A stretch of DNA of 64,000 bases from Strix aluco (taxonomy: Eukaryota; Chordata; Aves; Strigiformes; Strigidae): assembly GCF_031877795.1 (NCBI RefSeq), contig NC_133946.1, positions 9,151,144-9,215,143 of the forward strand. The letters are read 5' to 3'. Every line of letters begins with the position of its first letter. Position 1 is the first letter of the stretch. The notes below the pieces were generated by a model. It ran no database searches. It was not told the origin of the DNA and saw only the letters and a program-made list of their open reading frames with translations. Shown in pieces: positions 52,501 through 61,800 of this stretch. Made by a program: the position numbers and the translations under genes.

Positions 52501-55030
52501 GGCAGAGAGGTGGTTGATGGGCTGGTTGGCTTGTTTTGCCATTTGGCATGGTGGGGCCGGTGTTATGCACAGGCATTTCTCCAGAGCATGAGCACCCCAA
52601 ACACACAGAGCCTTTGCTCAGCTCCAAATCACAGGAGTTAAGAACTGCATTATTATTGTTATAAAGGTACACAATACATTTTGCAGGAGCAGACTATAAA
52701 TATTTCCAGCAAGTGCACTTACTATAGGTGTGGATGCCAAGCAGCACTGTCTCCTTCCTAATTGTTGAGAAAGCATTTTTGTTTTATTGCATAGACAGTA
52801 GATTCTCTGTCCCTTTACCATTCTTCTCACAAGTATGTGTTGAGATGGCACACTGGGTTTATCACACGCTAAGGAAGAAAAACGTAGCTGGAGTCTCTGC
52901 TTCCTATCAGCTTAACAGCCTATTTTAGCTCATGGGGCTCTTGAAAAGACAAATCATATTTCCTCTGCTCTCATGCGTGGTCAGAGTCTGAGCAGTCCCA
53001 CTGCTTGGTTCTGTCACTTCAGGTGCAAGAGTGGTCCAGCCTTTGATTTTAGTCTAATTACAAAGTCTGTACACACGCACAGGGAGGAGCCCAGGGAATA
53101 TTGACAGGCAAATGAAATAGTGTGTGGAGGCAGTACAGAGTGATGGAGGTCAGGCAGCCTCTGTCCAGATGCGTGATTTTTCCATTATCTTTATAGCAGT
53201 TTCCAACAATGGGCTTCTCCAAAGCAGCTAAGGGATCTGCTAGAGCTCATCTAAGGGAGTGGGAAGGAAAGTTGTCCTGCCTCTCAGTACTACTGGGTGG
53301 AGCACAGGTTCTACAGCAACCAAGATTTTTCCATTTTCACTCAAATCTGGGCCATGTCAGCCCCGGACCTTTAAAAATAATAGTGGGCAATTAATGTATT
53401 TTAATTTTCACTTTAAAAATAAATGCTTTCCCATTAATGCTTAAACACCTGGAATGCGACAGTAATGTTAGCTTTATTTTTATCTTTTTCCATGCACAAG
53501 GATGGAATACAAGATTAATTTTTGAAATCCTGCTTGTCAGACTAAAACTTCCTAAACCTTGTCACAAAATGATGTCATCAATCAGCTGGCCTGCCTCTGG
53601 CTGGGCTTTCTGTAGAATTACTTGCAGAAAAGGTAGCCCTTTGATGATGAAGGCATGTGCTATGCCTGCCCTGTGTGTGCATCTGTCCAGGCTGGGCTCT
53701 TGCCCCAGCTGTAGTCAGCATTTGCTCATGGATCCTGTGGTCATGAGGAGACAGGATACTGGAATCTGGCCTTATTTCCAGATTTCTTTGTGTTTCACAT
53801 TCATAAAACAAATATGTATGTTGGTCTTGTGCCCACATTTGGTTCTGTTGCTAATCTCCATCCAAAATAAATTAATTTTAGGCAAAGGAAAAAGTGCATG
53901 CTCCCAAGTGCCTTTGATCTCTGGTTAAGCAAGCTGGTAAGTGAGGCTTCAGTTCAACACAATCTACTTGCCCGCTCTTCTGCTAATAATAAACTAAGTA
54001 ATGTGCATTTTAAAAATAGTCAAAATCCATACTGTCTCAAAAAAGCACAAAAGTTAAAAAGGAGTAAAAAGATATGAAATGTAGCCTAAAAGCATCCTGA
54101 CTCAGTTTCAAAGCCTCTAGGGATTAGATTCCATAAAGGAAAAGTCCATATGCGTAAACTCCCTTGTTTATATATTTATCTCAATGTCCCTCATGTCAAA
54201 CCTCCAACCAACTCAGAAAAGAGGCATTTACAATTTTAAAACTACAGTACCACAGACATAGCTGAGCCATAACCCACTATCTTTTCAGTAACAAAGGAGA
54301 GTTGAGACTGGAATTAGGACCACGATCTATGTGGGAGCAGTGTCCACTTGCTGCCATGTGGTGGGGACCCCTGTCCCCTGAGCTAACCCCAGTGGTGCTG
54401 GGCACCCTGTTTTCTGAGCAAGGGGAGAGGAGGTCGCTTGGCCCCCCTGGCCAACTGGCCATGGCTCAGCACAGCTTTATGGTAACCTGGGGGTGCGCAC
54501 CACCAGCAAGCTGCCGCTCAGCAATGTCCCTTTTGTGGGTGCTAGGGGCCCAGGAAGGGCCTGGCTACAGCAGAAGCAGGGCAGGATGAGGATCTTGCCC
54601 TCGTACAGTGATTGTGGGGTCCTTGGGGGCCTGCCAGAAGTCAGGAAGCCTGCTGAGCCTGTTTCCTTCTGGCAGAGCCCTTGCGCACTTCTGTCTTTGC
54701 ATTTTTGAGGGTTAAGTGCTTGTCCGAGTTTAAAAAAAGAGAAAGCAGTCAGAGAATGGTGCAGATAAATCTGCGTCAGTTTGCCCAAGTGGGTTTCTGC
54801 AGCACAGCGTGGGATCAGGCAGCAGGTTTGGAGAAGACCAGAGAATCCCTGGGGGGCACTGAAGAGGCATTTACATCTGTGGAGATGAATAAAACTGGAA
54901 TCCTGTTCAAAATCCTGTGCAAATACTGTAGCCACCCAGCTGGAGGCTGTAAAAAGCGAGTGACAGCTGTTTTACACCTCACATTTCTTAAAAAGAAAAA
55001 AAAAAAAAGTGGTAAAAAGTTAACCTGGTG
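52501..55030. other. promoter-distal upstream region, noncoding
   Basis: No exon is supported. The frame 53437-53928 (plus, 163 codons) has no recognisable domain and overlaps a minus-strand frame at 53578-53838. A GC-richer patch at about 54330-54700 gives stop-poor frames on both strands (54302-54589 plus, 54477-54935 minus). Composition, not coding, explains them best. An interrupted poly-A tract lies at 54990-55008. Confidence 0.55.
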
Positions 55031-55372
55031 GTACTCTGTGAGTGCACGTTTGTTGGTGCGGACGGCGATATTCTGAGCATCCCTCCGGGAGCAGACCTGA
55101 GGAGGGGCAGGCACAGCCTCCCCGGGAAACGGGGCGTCGGCTGTTTCGGGGGGATGGAGGTAAATGTTGTCACAGGTGGGGCAGTGGGAAAGACGGGGGG
55201 GTGGGAGCGGAGCTGGAGAGAGATCCAGCCCATCCCCTGGATGAGGGGAAGAGTTATCAGCGGCAGCCACAACTGCTGCCTTCACTTTGGTAGCCGACCA
55301 AGTCGTGCTTTTTCTTTTTCTCTTCTTTTATTTCTGTTAAACCGAAAGGTGCGGGAATTTTTAACACCCATT

Positions 55373-55393
55373 AAAAAAAAAAAAAAAAAAAAA
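55373..55393 (+). repeat. poly-A tract (21 A) at the CpG-island edge
   Basis: Twenty-one consecutive A lie about 40 bases before the dense CpG island begins. Long A tracts resist nucleosome wrapping, so the position may matter for promoter openness, but that is inference. Confidence 0.9.
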
Positions 55394-55787
55394 GAGTGGA
55401 CCAGGGAAACGGTTAAACCGGCTTCATTTCAGGGGCGTGCAGGGGGCTCAGCTCCAGCGAAACCGCGACGGTGATGCCCCCCCCGCCCCGCCACTCCGCG
55501 GCCTCCCCCGCCGCCGGGCCGCGGGCGCGCAGGCCCGCGCTGACCTTTCGCGGGCGCGCTGCCCCCGCCCGGCAGCTGCCGCCGTCGCTCCGGCGCCCGC
55601 CGCGGAGCGCCCAAGGTCAGGGCAGCCCGCTGCCGGCGCAGGTAGGCGCGGAGCTCCCTCCACGCAACGTACGCGGGGGCGGAGGGGCGCGGGCGGGCGG
55701 GGAGAGAGCGGCGGCAGCGTGACGCGGAGGGCCGGCTCCCCGCGGAGGGCCGCGCTCCCGGCGGGCCGGGCCGGCGCCCGGCGCCCT

Positions 55788-55795
55788 TATTTAAA
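55788..55795 (+). promoter_or_regulatory. TATA-like box
   Basis: TATTTAAA is the only AT-rich octamer in several hundred bases of GC-rich DNA and is preceded by GC boxes, as in a classical core promoter. Spacing predicts transcription start at about 55813-55822. TATA plus CpG-island architecture is typical of tightly regulated or inducible genes. The orientation agrees with the downstream ATG and splice donor. Confidence 0.65.
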
Positions 55796-55817
55796 GTGTG
55801 GCCGGGGGGCGGCGGAG

Positions 55818-55969
55818 CGCTGCGCGGTGCTGCTCGCTGGATGAACGCGCCCTCCCCGAAAAAAGACAAGGGAGGGGGGGGAAAGGGAGGAGGAGGAAGA
55901 GGAGGAGGAGGAGGAGGGATCCTGGCAAGTTCAGTTTGGTACCAAGTGGCTGCGGGGCTCGGATAGGAG
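55818..55969 (+). other. predicted 5' untranslated leader of exon 1
   Basis: The leader runs from an approximate transcription start to the base before the main ATG, about 150 nucleotides. It contains a 52-base uninterrupted purine tract (55868-55919) with GGA repeats and a run of G, able to form stacked-G or triplex structures in DNA or RNA. It also contains the short upstream ORF described separately. The start coordinate is inferred from TATA spacing only. Confidence 0.5.
55841..55966 (+). CDS. upstream ORF in the 5' leader (41 codons)
   Basis: An ATG about 20-28 bases from the predicted cap, in weak context (T at -3, A at +4), opens a 41-codon frame that ends at TAG 55964-55966. The encoded peptide starts MNAPSPKKDK, passes through a glycine-rich stretch specified by the GGA tract and has no known domain. 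The frame is the same as that of the main ORF, and only one codon (GAG) separates its stop from the main ATG. Known uORF biology suggests leaky scanning past the weak start, with the uORF damping translation of the main protein. Translation here is inference. Confidence 0.4.
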   Translation: MNAPSPKKDKGGGGKGGGGRGGGGGGILASSVWYQVAAGLG

Positions 55970-56027
55970 ATGGATAAGGATGAGATCCACCTGCGCAGGC
56001 TGCCGGCCGCCGCGCCTTGGGGACCGC
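55970..56027 (+). CDS. first coding exon of an unidentified gene (partial)
   Basis: The ATG has good context (G at -3 and G at +4) and is the first in-frame start after the TAG at 55964. The 58 coding bases give 19 residues, MDKDEIHLRRLPAAAPWGP, plus one base of the next codon. A GTAAGT donor follows directly, so the exon would end in phase 1. There is no signal peptide: the start is charged and then proline/alanine-rich, suggesting a cytoplasmic or nuclear protein. I do not recognise the gene. The remaining exons must lie beyond the window. Alternatively the exon extends to the second donor at 56152. A noncoding first exon is also possible. Confidence 0.5.
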
Positions 56028-56033
56028 GTAAGT
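56028..56033 (+). other. splice donor of intron 1
   Basis: GTAAGT matches all six intronic positions of the vertebrate 5' splice-site consensus. The exon side (CCGC) is weak. It is the best donor downstream of the predicted start and supports a plus-strand gene. Confidence 0.6.
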
Positions 56034-56150
56034 CTTCCGCGGCGGGGGAGGTGCGGGGATGGGGTGCCCCGGGGGTGCGCTCCTTCCCGGCCGGGAAACG
56101 GGCTCGGCGGGCGGGCGGCTGCTGGCGTCGGCCCCCGCTCCGAGCGCCCC

Positions 56151-56157
56151 GGTAAGG
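56151..56157 (+). other. alternative splice donor of exon 1
   Basis: A second donor, G|GTAAGG with GT at 56152-56153, lies 124 bases after the first. The frame from the ATG at 55970 stays open all the way to it, and the first in-frame stop (TAA 56153-56155) is formed by the donor itself. Use of this site would give a 182-base coding segment whose extra residues are arginine-, glycine- and proline-rich, reflecting the CpG-island composition. Confidence 0.35.
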
Positions 56158-56734
56158 GGGTTATTATTAGCTTTTCATTGACTATTTTTAAAAATCCAGG
56201 AATGATCTTTGCAAAGTACCAGTGAAATAAAATAGCTGTCTCCTGTCTTCCCCCCGCCCCCCAAAACATAAAACAGTGTAAAGTCCTTTTTACCTACGTT
56301 AATATAGTAATTAAAAGCTCGTCTAACCCCGGGAAGCCAATCTAATTATGAAAAATTGCTGGAGTACAAAGTATGTGGGATAAATCCTTGAGTTGATGAT
56401 TGCTGTTAATTCACACTGTGACGCGGAAGATGAGGGGGAAAAAAAAAAAAAAAAAGGTCTGACAAAATGAAATGGGTCTGGCTCAGATTGTCAGTGATGT
56501 TTTTACAGAACTGACTAAATCATGTATCTCTGTATCATTAACTAATGTGTGCAGCAAAATAAATTATATATATTGGAAGGGGAAAATACATTCCTTGGCT
56601 GAGAAGTTACAGAGTGTTTAGAGCCAAAGAGCAGATCGTTTAAATGGTAGGGGGTGGGAATTTCCTTGGCTTCCCTCTAGAAATAAATCACCGCTCAGTG
56701 TCTGTGTGCATGCATGTGCACCCACATATGCATT

Positions 56735-56794
56735 TATATAAAATCTTCATGCACACACACTCTGTATATAAAACCTTCACACGCACGCATTGGA
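56735..56794 (+). repeat. diverged 30-bp tandem duplication
   Basis: Two adjacent 30-base units, each starting TATATAAAA followed by a CTTCA block and a CA-rich segment, differ at several positions. They are embedded in a CA/TG-rich stretch (56701-56790). This is probably an old slippage duplication. The TATATAAAA core resembles a TATA box by coincidence; there is no downstream CpG or exon signal. Confidence 0.75.
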
Positions 56795-58559
56795 ACACAA
56801 ATTTTACAAGCACTATTTACTGAACGCATTTTTCTACCAGTTTAGAGACAATAAAACTAGAACTGAGATGCTAACCAGGAACATACTGGAACACGCTTGA
56901 TTATCCAGCTGAATTGTATACAAATGAAGTAAATTTAGCATGGCACCATTTATAAATTCCATGCTTTACAATCAAAATTCCAAATCTAACTGTTTGCAGC
57001 TAAGAATAGCATGGGGAGCCCTTTTCTTTACTCCCTCTTTTTGCATTCCCACGAAAACCGTTATCCTAGAGTCTACTCATTAAATGGCCAAATATTTCAC
57101 TGGAGTTCAGCCCATTTCTAAAAGAAATGCTGTACGCTCATCAAACCGTAGGCTAGCGAGAGCGCTCAGAATGAAAAGAAAACTGTTTCTTTAACGTTTG
57201 ACACAAACCAGCTGGGTTTTATATCTAAATACCAGGGGACGGGGTTCCTGTATGCCACTGATTGTCCCACGTTAACTTCTTTATTAAAATAAGGAGGAGC
57301 TCAAACTTTTCAAAACTGAAATGGAAAGCAAGTAAAGCATGGGAAGCTGAAGTGTTACCGCAGTACATTAACAGAGATATCGGTAAGAGAACTAAATGAG
57401 CAAATAGGCATTACTCATGGGGCAGGTGGCAATTTATCATGAGGTAATCACAGTGATAGGGTGAGAGTCCTGAGAAATTGTTTGAGTGGCTCTTTATCTT
57501 TGAGAAACTTTACATAATATTTTACAGTGACATTCTCAATTTACTGAATCACCCATTAGCAGCATGAATGTTGTGTACCAGCTTCATTAATGAGTTCAAG
57601 GGGCAGTTTTGTTCTTGGAAGTGCATGTTTGTATTTCTGTTGATAACCTATCCAAAAGAGCTTGTTTGTAAAAGCTGTTTAAAAGATGAAACTCCTGTCT
57701 AATTACATAGCGGATCCGTGTATTGCAGTACAAATCCTATCCAGTCCTCTGGTAACTTTCACATTTATGGCTGGAGAGATATGTGGAGACCCGTCCTTGA
57801 TGTTTTTACATGTCTTTATACTCAGAAAGCCTCCTGCGGACAGCTAAGGAAACTTGCTTGTTACAAGGAGTTAGGAAAAAGTTGGTGTCAGTGAGAGGAT
57901 GATAGAAAACAGGAAAATGAAGGGGAGTCTGTACTCCCTGAGCTCTGGGTAAATACTACCAGTCACTTACATCCAAAGTACTATTTTACTTTTCACTAGC
58001 AAGGAAAAAAGTGACCTCAGTACATTATTTTTGTCTCTTTTGGTGGCATGAAAGGACAGGTGTCCTCAGCTACATCTGTGCCCTGAGGACCCAGACATCG
58101 CAGCTGATGCCTGCCAGCTTATTTTGTGCCAATTCCTTCCTTATGTTCTGGGGTATCGAGTGCATCTAATGAAGATGGGGTGAGGGTGAAAATTGGGGTG
58201 GGCTCTGAGGAAAGGTACTGGCACGCTGGCTTCTGAAAGGAGCGCGGTGATACTCTGTCACTTCTGAGAAAGGCTTAGAGGCACTGGGACAAGTGCTCAG
58301 GGCCAAGCACAGGATTAGGAGTCAAGTCTTTACCCCCTAGATTACAGCAATCAGAATTTCCCTGAGCAAACATATGACTCCTTTGAAAACCATGACGGTT
58401 TTTTGTCACTGACTTAAATGTTGTCAGACTATCATCCCAGAAAATGAAATGTTTTCCCCCCCCTTTTTTTTTTTCCTCTGGAAGACACTGTTCAATCCGG
58501 AGCTGGGACTTTCAGCACAGCTCCCTAGGTTTCTCATGTGTATTACCCTGCTTCCTATG

Positions 58560-58745
58560 GTAGCACTGCAGCTATTTCCATTAACAGTGAAAATGATGAA
58601 GCATATTAAGCTAATAATTAATCAGAGATGACAAGGGACTAATAACTGTATTGATTTAATTAGGACTTCTTTTCCAGCTCTGTAACTTGCAGTCATGCAC
58701 GTCATTAACTTAATATTTTAATTTGTAGTAATAACTTATTAATTT
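58560..58745 (+). promoter_or_regulatory. TAAT-rich candidate intronic enhancer
   Basis: This AT-rich, non-repetitive segment contains a high density of ATTA/TAAT homeodomain core motifs, including AGCTAATAATTAATCAG near 58608, plus GATTTAATTAGG near 58653. Such clusters are common in conserved noncoding elements beside developmental genes. No conservation data are available here, so this is a pattern-based suggestion. Confidence 0.2.
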
Positions 58746-58820
58746 CTGTGGATGAGCACATACGCAGCTGAAGCTGCCTCTCTGACTTTGTGCTGGACTG
58801 CAGGCTTGTGCCTCGATGCG

Positions 58821-58860
58821 CCTTGTCGTGTACATGACTGCCTTGTCGTGTACATGACTG
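58821..58860 (+). repeat. perfect 20-bp tandem duplication
   Basis: The 20-base unit CCTTGTCGTGTACATGACTG occurs twice back to back without a mismatch. Perfect identity implies a recent duplication or an assembly artefact. It contains the palindrome GTACATGAC/GTAC and falls in noncoding, presumably intronic, sequence. Confidence 0.95.
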
Positions 58861-61800
58861 ACAGCAAGCAGGGCAGTTTGTCAGGCAGTGAGGGCTCTTG
58901 CAGAGCATTGGGGTGGTGGGAAGTGGGGCACTGCAGAGTCAGATGTGGATGTGCTGGTAAGGTACGTGTAGCTCTATGGCTACATGCCGCAGTTGTGTGG
59001 GTATGACGTGAAATATGGGGTAAAAGTAGCATGCCAAAACAGAAGGCAGGAGAGTAATCCTGGGAAGTAGCAGGATTTATTGGCATCAGGAAGGGAAAAA
59101 TGTCCCTTTTGACTTTAATTACACCCTTTGGATTCTGGCAATTTTGAGAAAAGGAAATGCTTGGGAACGTGTTGTGGTTGGAAAATAAGGCTCGATTTAA
59201 ATTAGGATCACTTTGGGGAAAAGGAAGAAAGGAAGGGGCTGCAACAGGCATGACAGACTTCAGGACTTTACTGTGTGAAAGGCTGACAAATGCGAAGTTT
59301 GCTCATCTGCCCCTGTTTTAGTGGGGATACTTAGCACCCGCTGGGGCATGCTTGGCATCTTACGCAGCTGGGTCCTCGGCAAGCCGCCCTCTGATACACT
59401 CCTGACCAGAGACTTCTCCAGGAGGCAAAGGAGGGAGAAGCTGTTCTCACTGAAAGCATAGCACTAAATATATGGCTGTATTGCACTGTACAGCAGGGTT
59501 TGTGACTTCTCGGGAAAGAGATCCTGTTAGCCTCTGCACAGAGCTCAGTATCCTGCTCTGTATTGTCATGGTACTTGTAAATCTTTGCGCTGTACCACTG
59601 AAAGGCTGAAACCTCTGCTGTATCCTCGTTTGCTGCAGAGGGTGGTCAGCACAGGGACAAGATCTGAGCAAGCCAAAAGCACTGAGCAGGCTTCAGAGGA
59701 GGGAATGTCCAAAGTCCTTGGCATCGTCCTTTGGCAAGATGATGCGGAGTGTGAGGTGCTTAAGCTATCAAACATTCATTTCATACAGAGTTGTTGGGTC
59801 ACTGTATAGGTAAACCATTAGACTGATGAGCTCCACGAACAGAAGCCACCACTTCTTTTATTTCTTGAAAGTGTTTTCAGGGATTCTGAAAAAGTACTTC
59901 TGAGCACATCATAATATTTTAGTATACAAGCCAAGTTAGTGGTAGTGGCATGAAATAGTTATGCTTACTTTCAGAGACTACAAAAGCAGTTTATCTTGGG
60001 GCAGTGGGTGCTGGTATGGGAATACTCACCTTCCAGACCTCACCCATGTTTGCTGCCAAACTTGAGATTATGGCAGGACTCACAGTTCTGTCATAGGTAC
60101 AAACTCCAAGAGGGGTTTTACAAATTACAAATTTTCAGGAGTTGGCAGCCTATGTGTCTTGCTGGGACCCTATCATGGTGTTATTGTCAGTGGTGCTAAG
60201 TCATCTTGTGCCAGGTGTTCGATCTAAGTAATGTAACAGAGTAATGTGAGTAACAGTGCACAACTTTTTTCCGGTACTTTGAAGAGCAGAAAGATAGTGG
60301 TGTCTCCATTGTTGCTGCAAGGTAATTTATGGTAAATATAGGCCTTTTAGAAACAACCGCAATGGCTGCCTTGCTTGGGAGGCTCTGAACGCACAGGAAG
60401 CAAAGCTCCTCGTGCTGGGCTGCATTAGTCACCACCACTGCTTCACAGGCTAGCCCACATGCCCTCAAGGGAAATAGATTTTTATTTATTTGGTTTAGCC
60501 TTTGATTTGTATCCCTCATCCCTCTATTTCTGAAAGTAGTACTACATCCTGGTGGGAGGGCCAGCCCTTCTCCCTGCCCCCTAACCTCCCTGTATCCTTT
60601 TGCCTTTATCTGCAGACAGCTGACCCATGTCCCTGAGTACATCCTCGCTTCTCGTTTGTTCTGTTTCTTTGTGCTGCACCGCGTGTTCTGCCATTTCAGC
60701 TTCTTTTGCTGTTTCCAGTATCCAGAGCAGCGTTGCGTCTCCTCTGCGGCTGGCCCACATGACAGTGTTTTCTCTCTTCTTCGGACTCCCACAGTTCACA
60801 TCTTTGAACCTTCTGCTGGCAGTCTGTCCTTCAAGCCATTACGGCAACTATTTCCAGATTTGAACTGATGAAAAGATAGTAGTAATGCTAGAGCCAGTGC
60901 CATTCCTCTTTAGTATCTTTGCCTGCTTACCTTATCTGCATATCTGATTTATTCCTGGCAACTCTGTATCTGTGCTAGGACCTGGATGTACTTTCTTATT
61001 CCTATGAGTGGTGTATTAATAATATATATAATCACTGAAATGTCCTTTCAGACTGCAGCTCTGAAAAAATAGAACCTTTTTTTTTTAAACTGACACAAAC
61101 ACCTATGACTTTTTGCACATGACTGTAAGTGATCCGAGTGAGTTTTAAAATCTGAAATCTGTTATGAAAAGTTTAAGTGGTTTGCAGGCATTAACTGCTC
61201 TTTTTACATCTTATAAATTATTTAACTTATATCATGACATTAGTAATTACAAGTTATGTATTCTTGGCTCCCAGTCCTGCTGTCTTACCTCTCCCTCTAT
61301 TTGTATCCTGCATAGGGAGAAACTTGATGAGTATGTACTAGAATGAGAAAAAACTTTGTTTTCTAAACACATTGCAAATATTTGTTGCCTCTTGTACATC
61401 TTCATTGACGTCAGCTGATGTCCTGCTTGCAGAACAAACTTGGAATATGCAATAGGGATCTCTGTTGATAAGTAAGGTTCACTAACAAAAATTTAGTCCA
61501 GGAAGAGAGAAACACATTTCACAGCACTCGCTGAGTAAAAGAGGGAAAAGGTTGGCTACTAAATTACATTTCCAGTGCAGATTTGGGACATGTTTTTAGA
61601 AAGCGAATAGGAAAAGTGAGCAGATACTGGTTTCAGCCACATCATAGGGGTAGAAGTAATAAACTCAGAGTCCTCTAAATGCATTTTAAAACGCTTGTTT
61701 TTAACATGGTATTGTGGGAGTTTTATAATTGTTCTAAAGAAGAGGAACAAGAGCCGAGGAGGAAGTTTCAGGGCTAAGCGTCTCTCAAAGTCTTAGTTTT

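Larger units (their letters stand above)
55430..56165. promoter_or_regulatory. CpG island with promoter
   Basis: About 730 bases of very high G+C with abundant CpG, in sharp contrast to the preceding 55 kb. GC boxes (Sp-family sites) are visible at 55481-55489 (CCCCGCCCC), 55675-55684 and 55691-55702 (GGGCGGGCGGGG), and a TGACGC half-CRE at 55720-55725. The island spans the TATA-like box, the predicted transcription start, the 5' leader, the first coding exon and both donor sites. GC-rich sequence with scattered CpG extends upstream to about 55060 as a shore. The many long frames on both strands inside it are composition artefacts. Confidence 0.93.

Noticed and set aside
53437-53928. 163-codon plus-strand frame with a cysteine-rich middle
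   Set aside because: Cysteine spacing does not match a zinc finger, EGF or other module I know; it lies in AT-rich to neutral sequence without splice or promoter context.
54477-55285. Overlapping 152- and 156-codon minus-strand frames before the CpG island
   Set aside because: They arise in GC-rich, stop-poor sequence, overlap open frames on the other strand and contain a phenylalanine block produced by the poly-A tract at 54990-55008. No domain is visible.
55642-55647. CAG|GTAGGC splice-donor-like site in the CpG island
   Set aside because: It lies about 170 bases upstream of the predicted transcription start, so it would need a separate upstream start for which there is no TATA box or other support.
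55429-55869. Long alanine/arginine/proline-rich frames on both strands in the CpG island
   Set aside because: Typical artefacts of extreme GC content, where stop codons are rare in all frames. Both strands are open at once, and the region is upstream of the TATA box.
60196-60792. 198-codon minus-strand open frame, the longest in the window
   Set aside because: No recognisable domain or repeat, and plus-strand frames overlap it at 60627-60868. A rough chance estimate gives about half an open frame of this length in 64 kb of random sequence, so length alone is not evidence. It also opposes the predicted gene.
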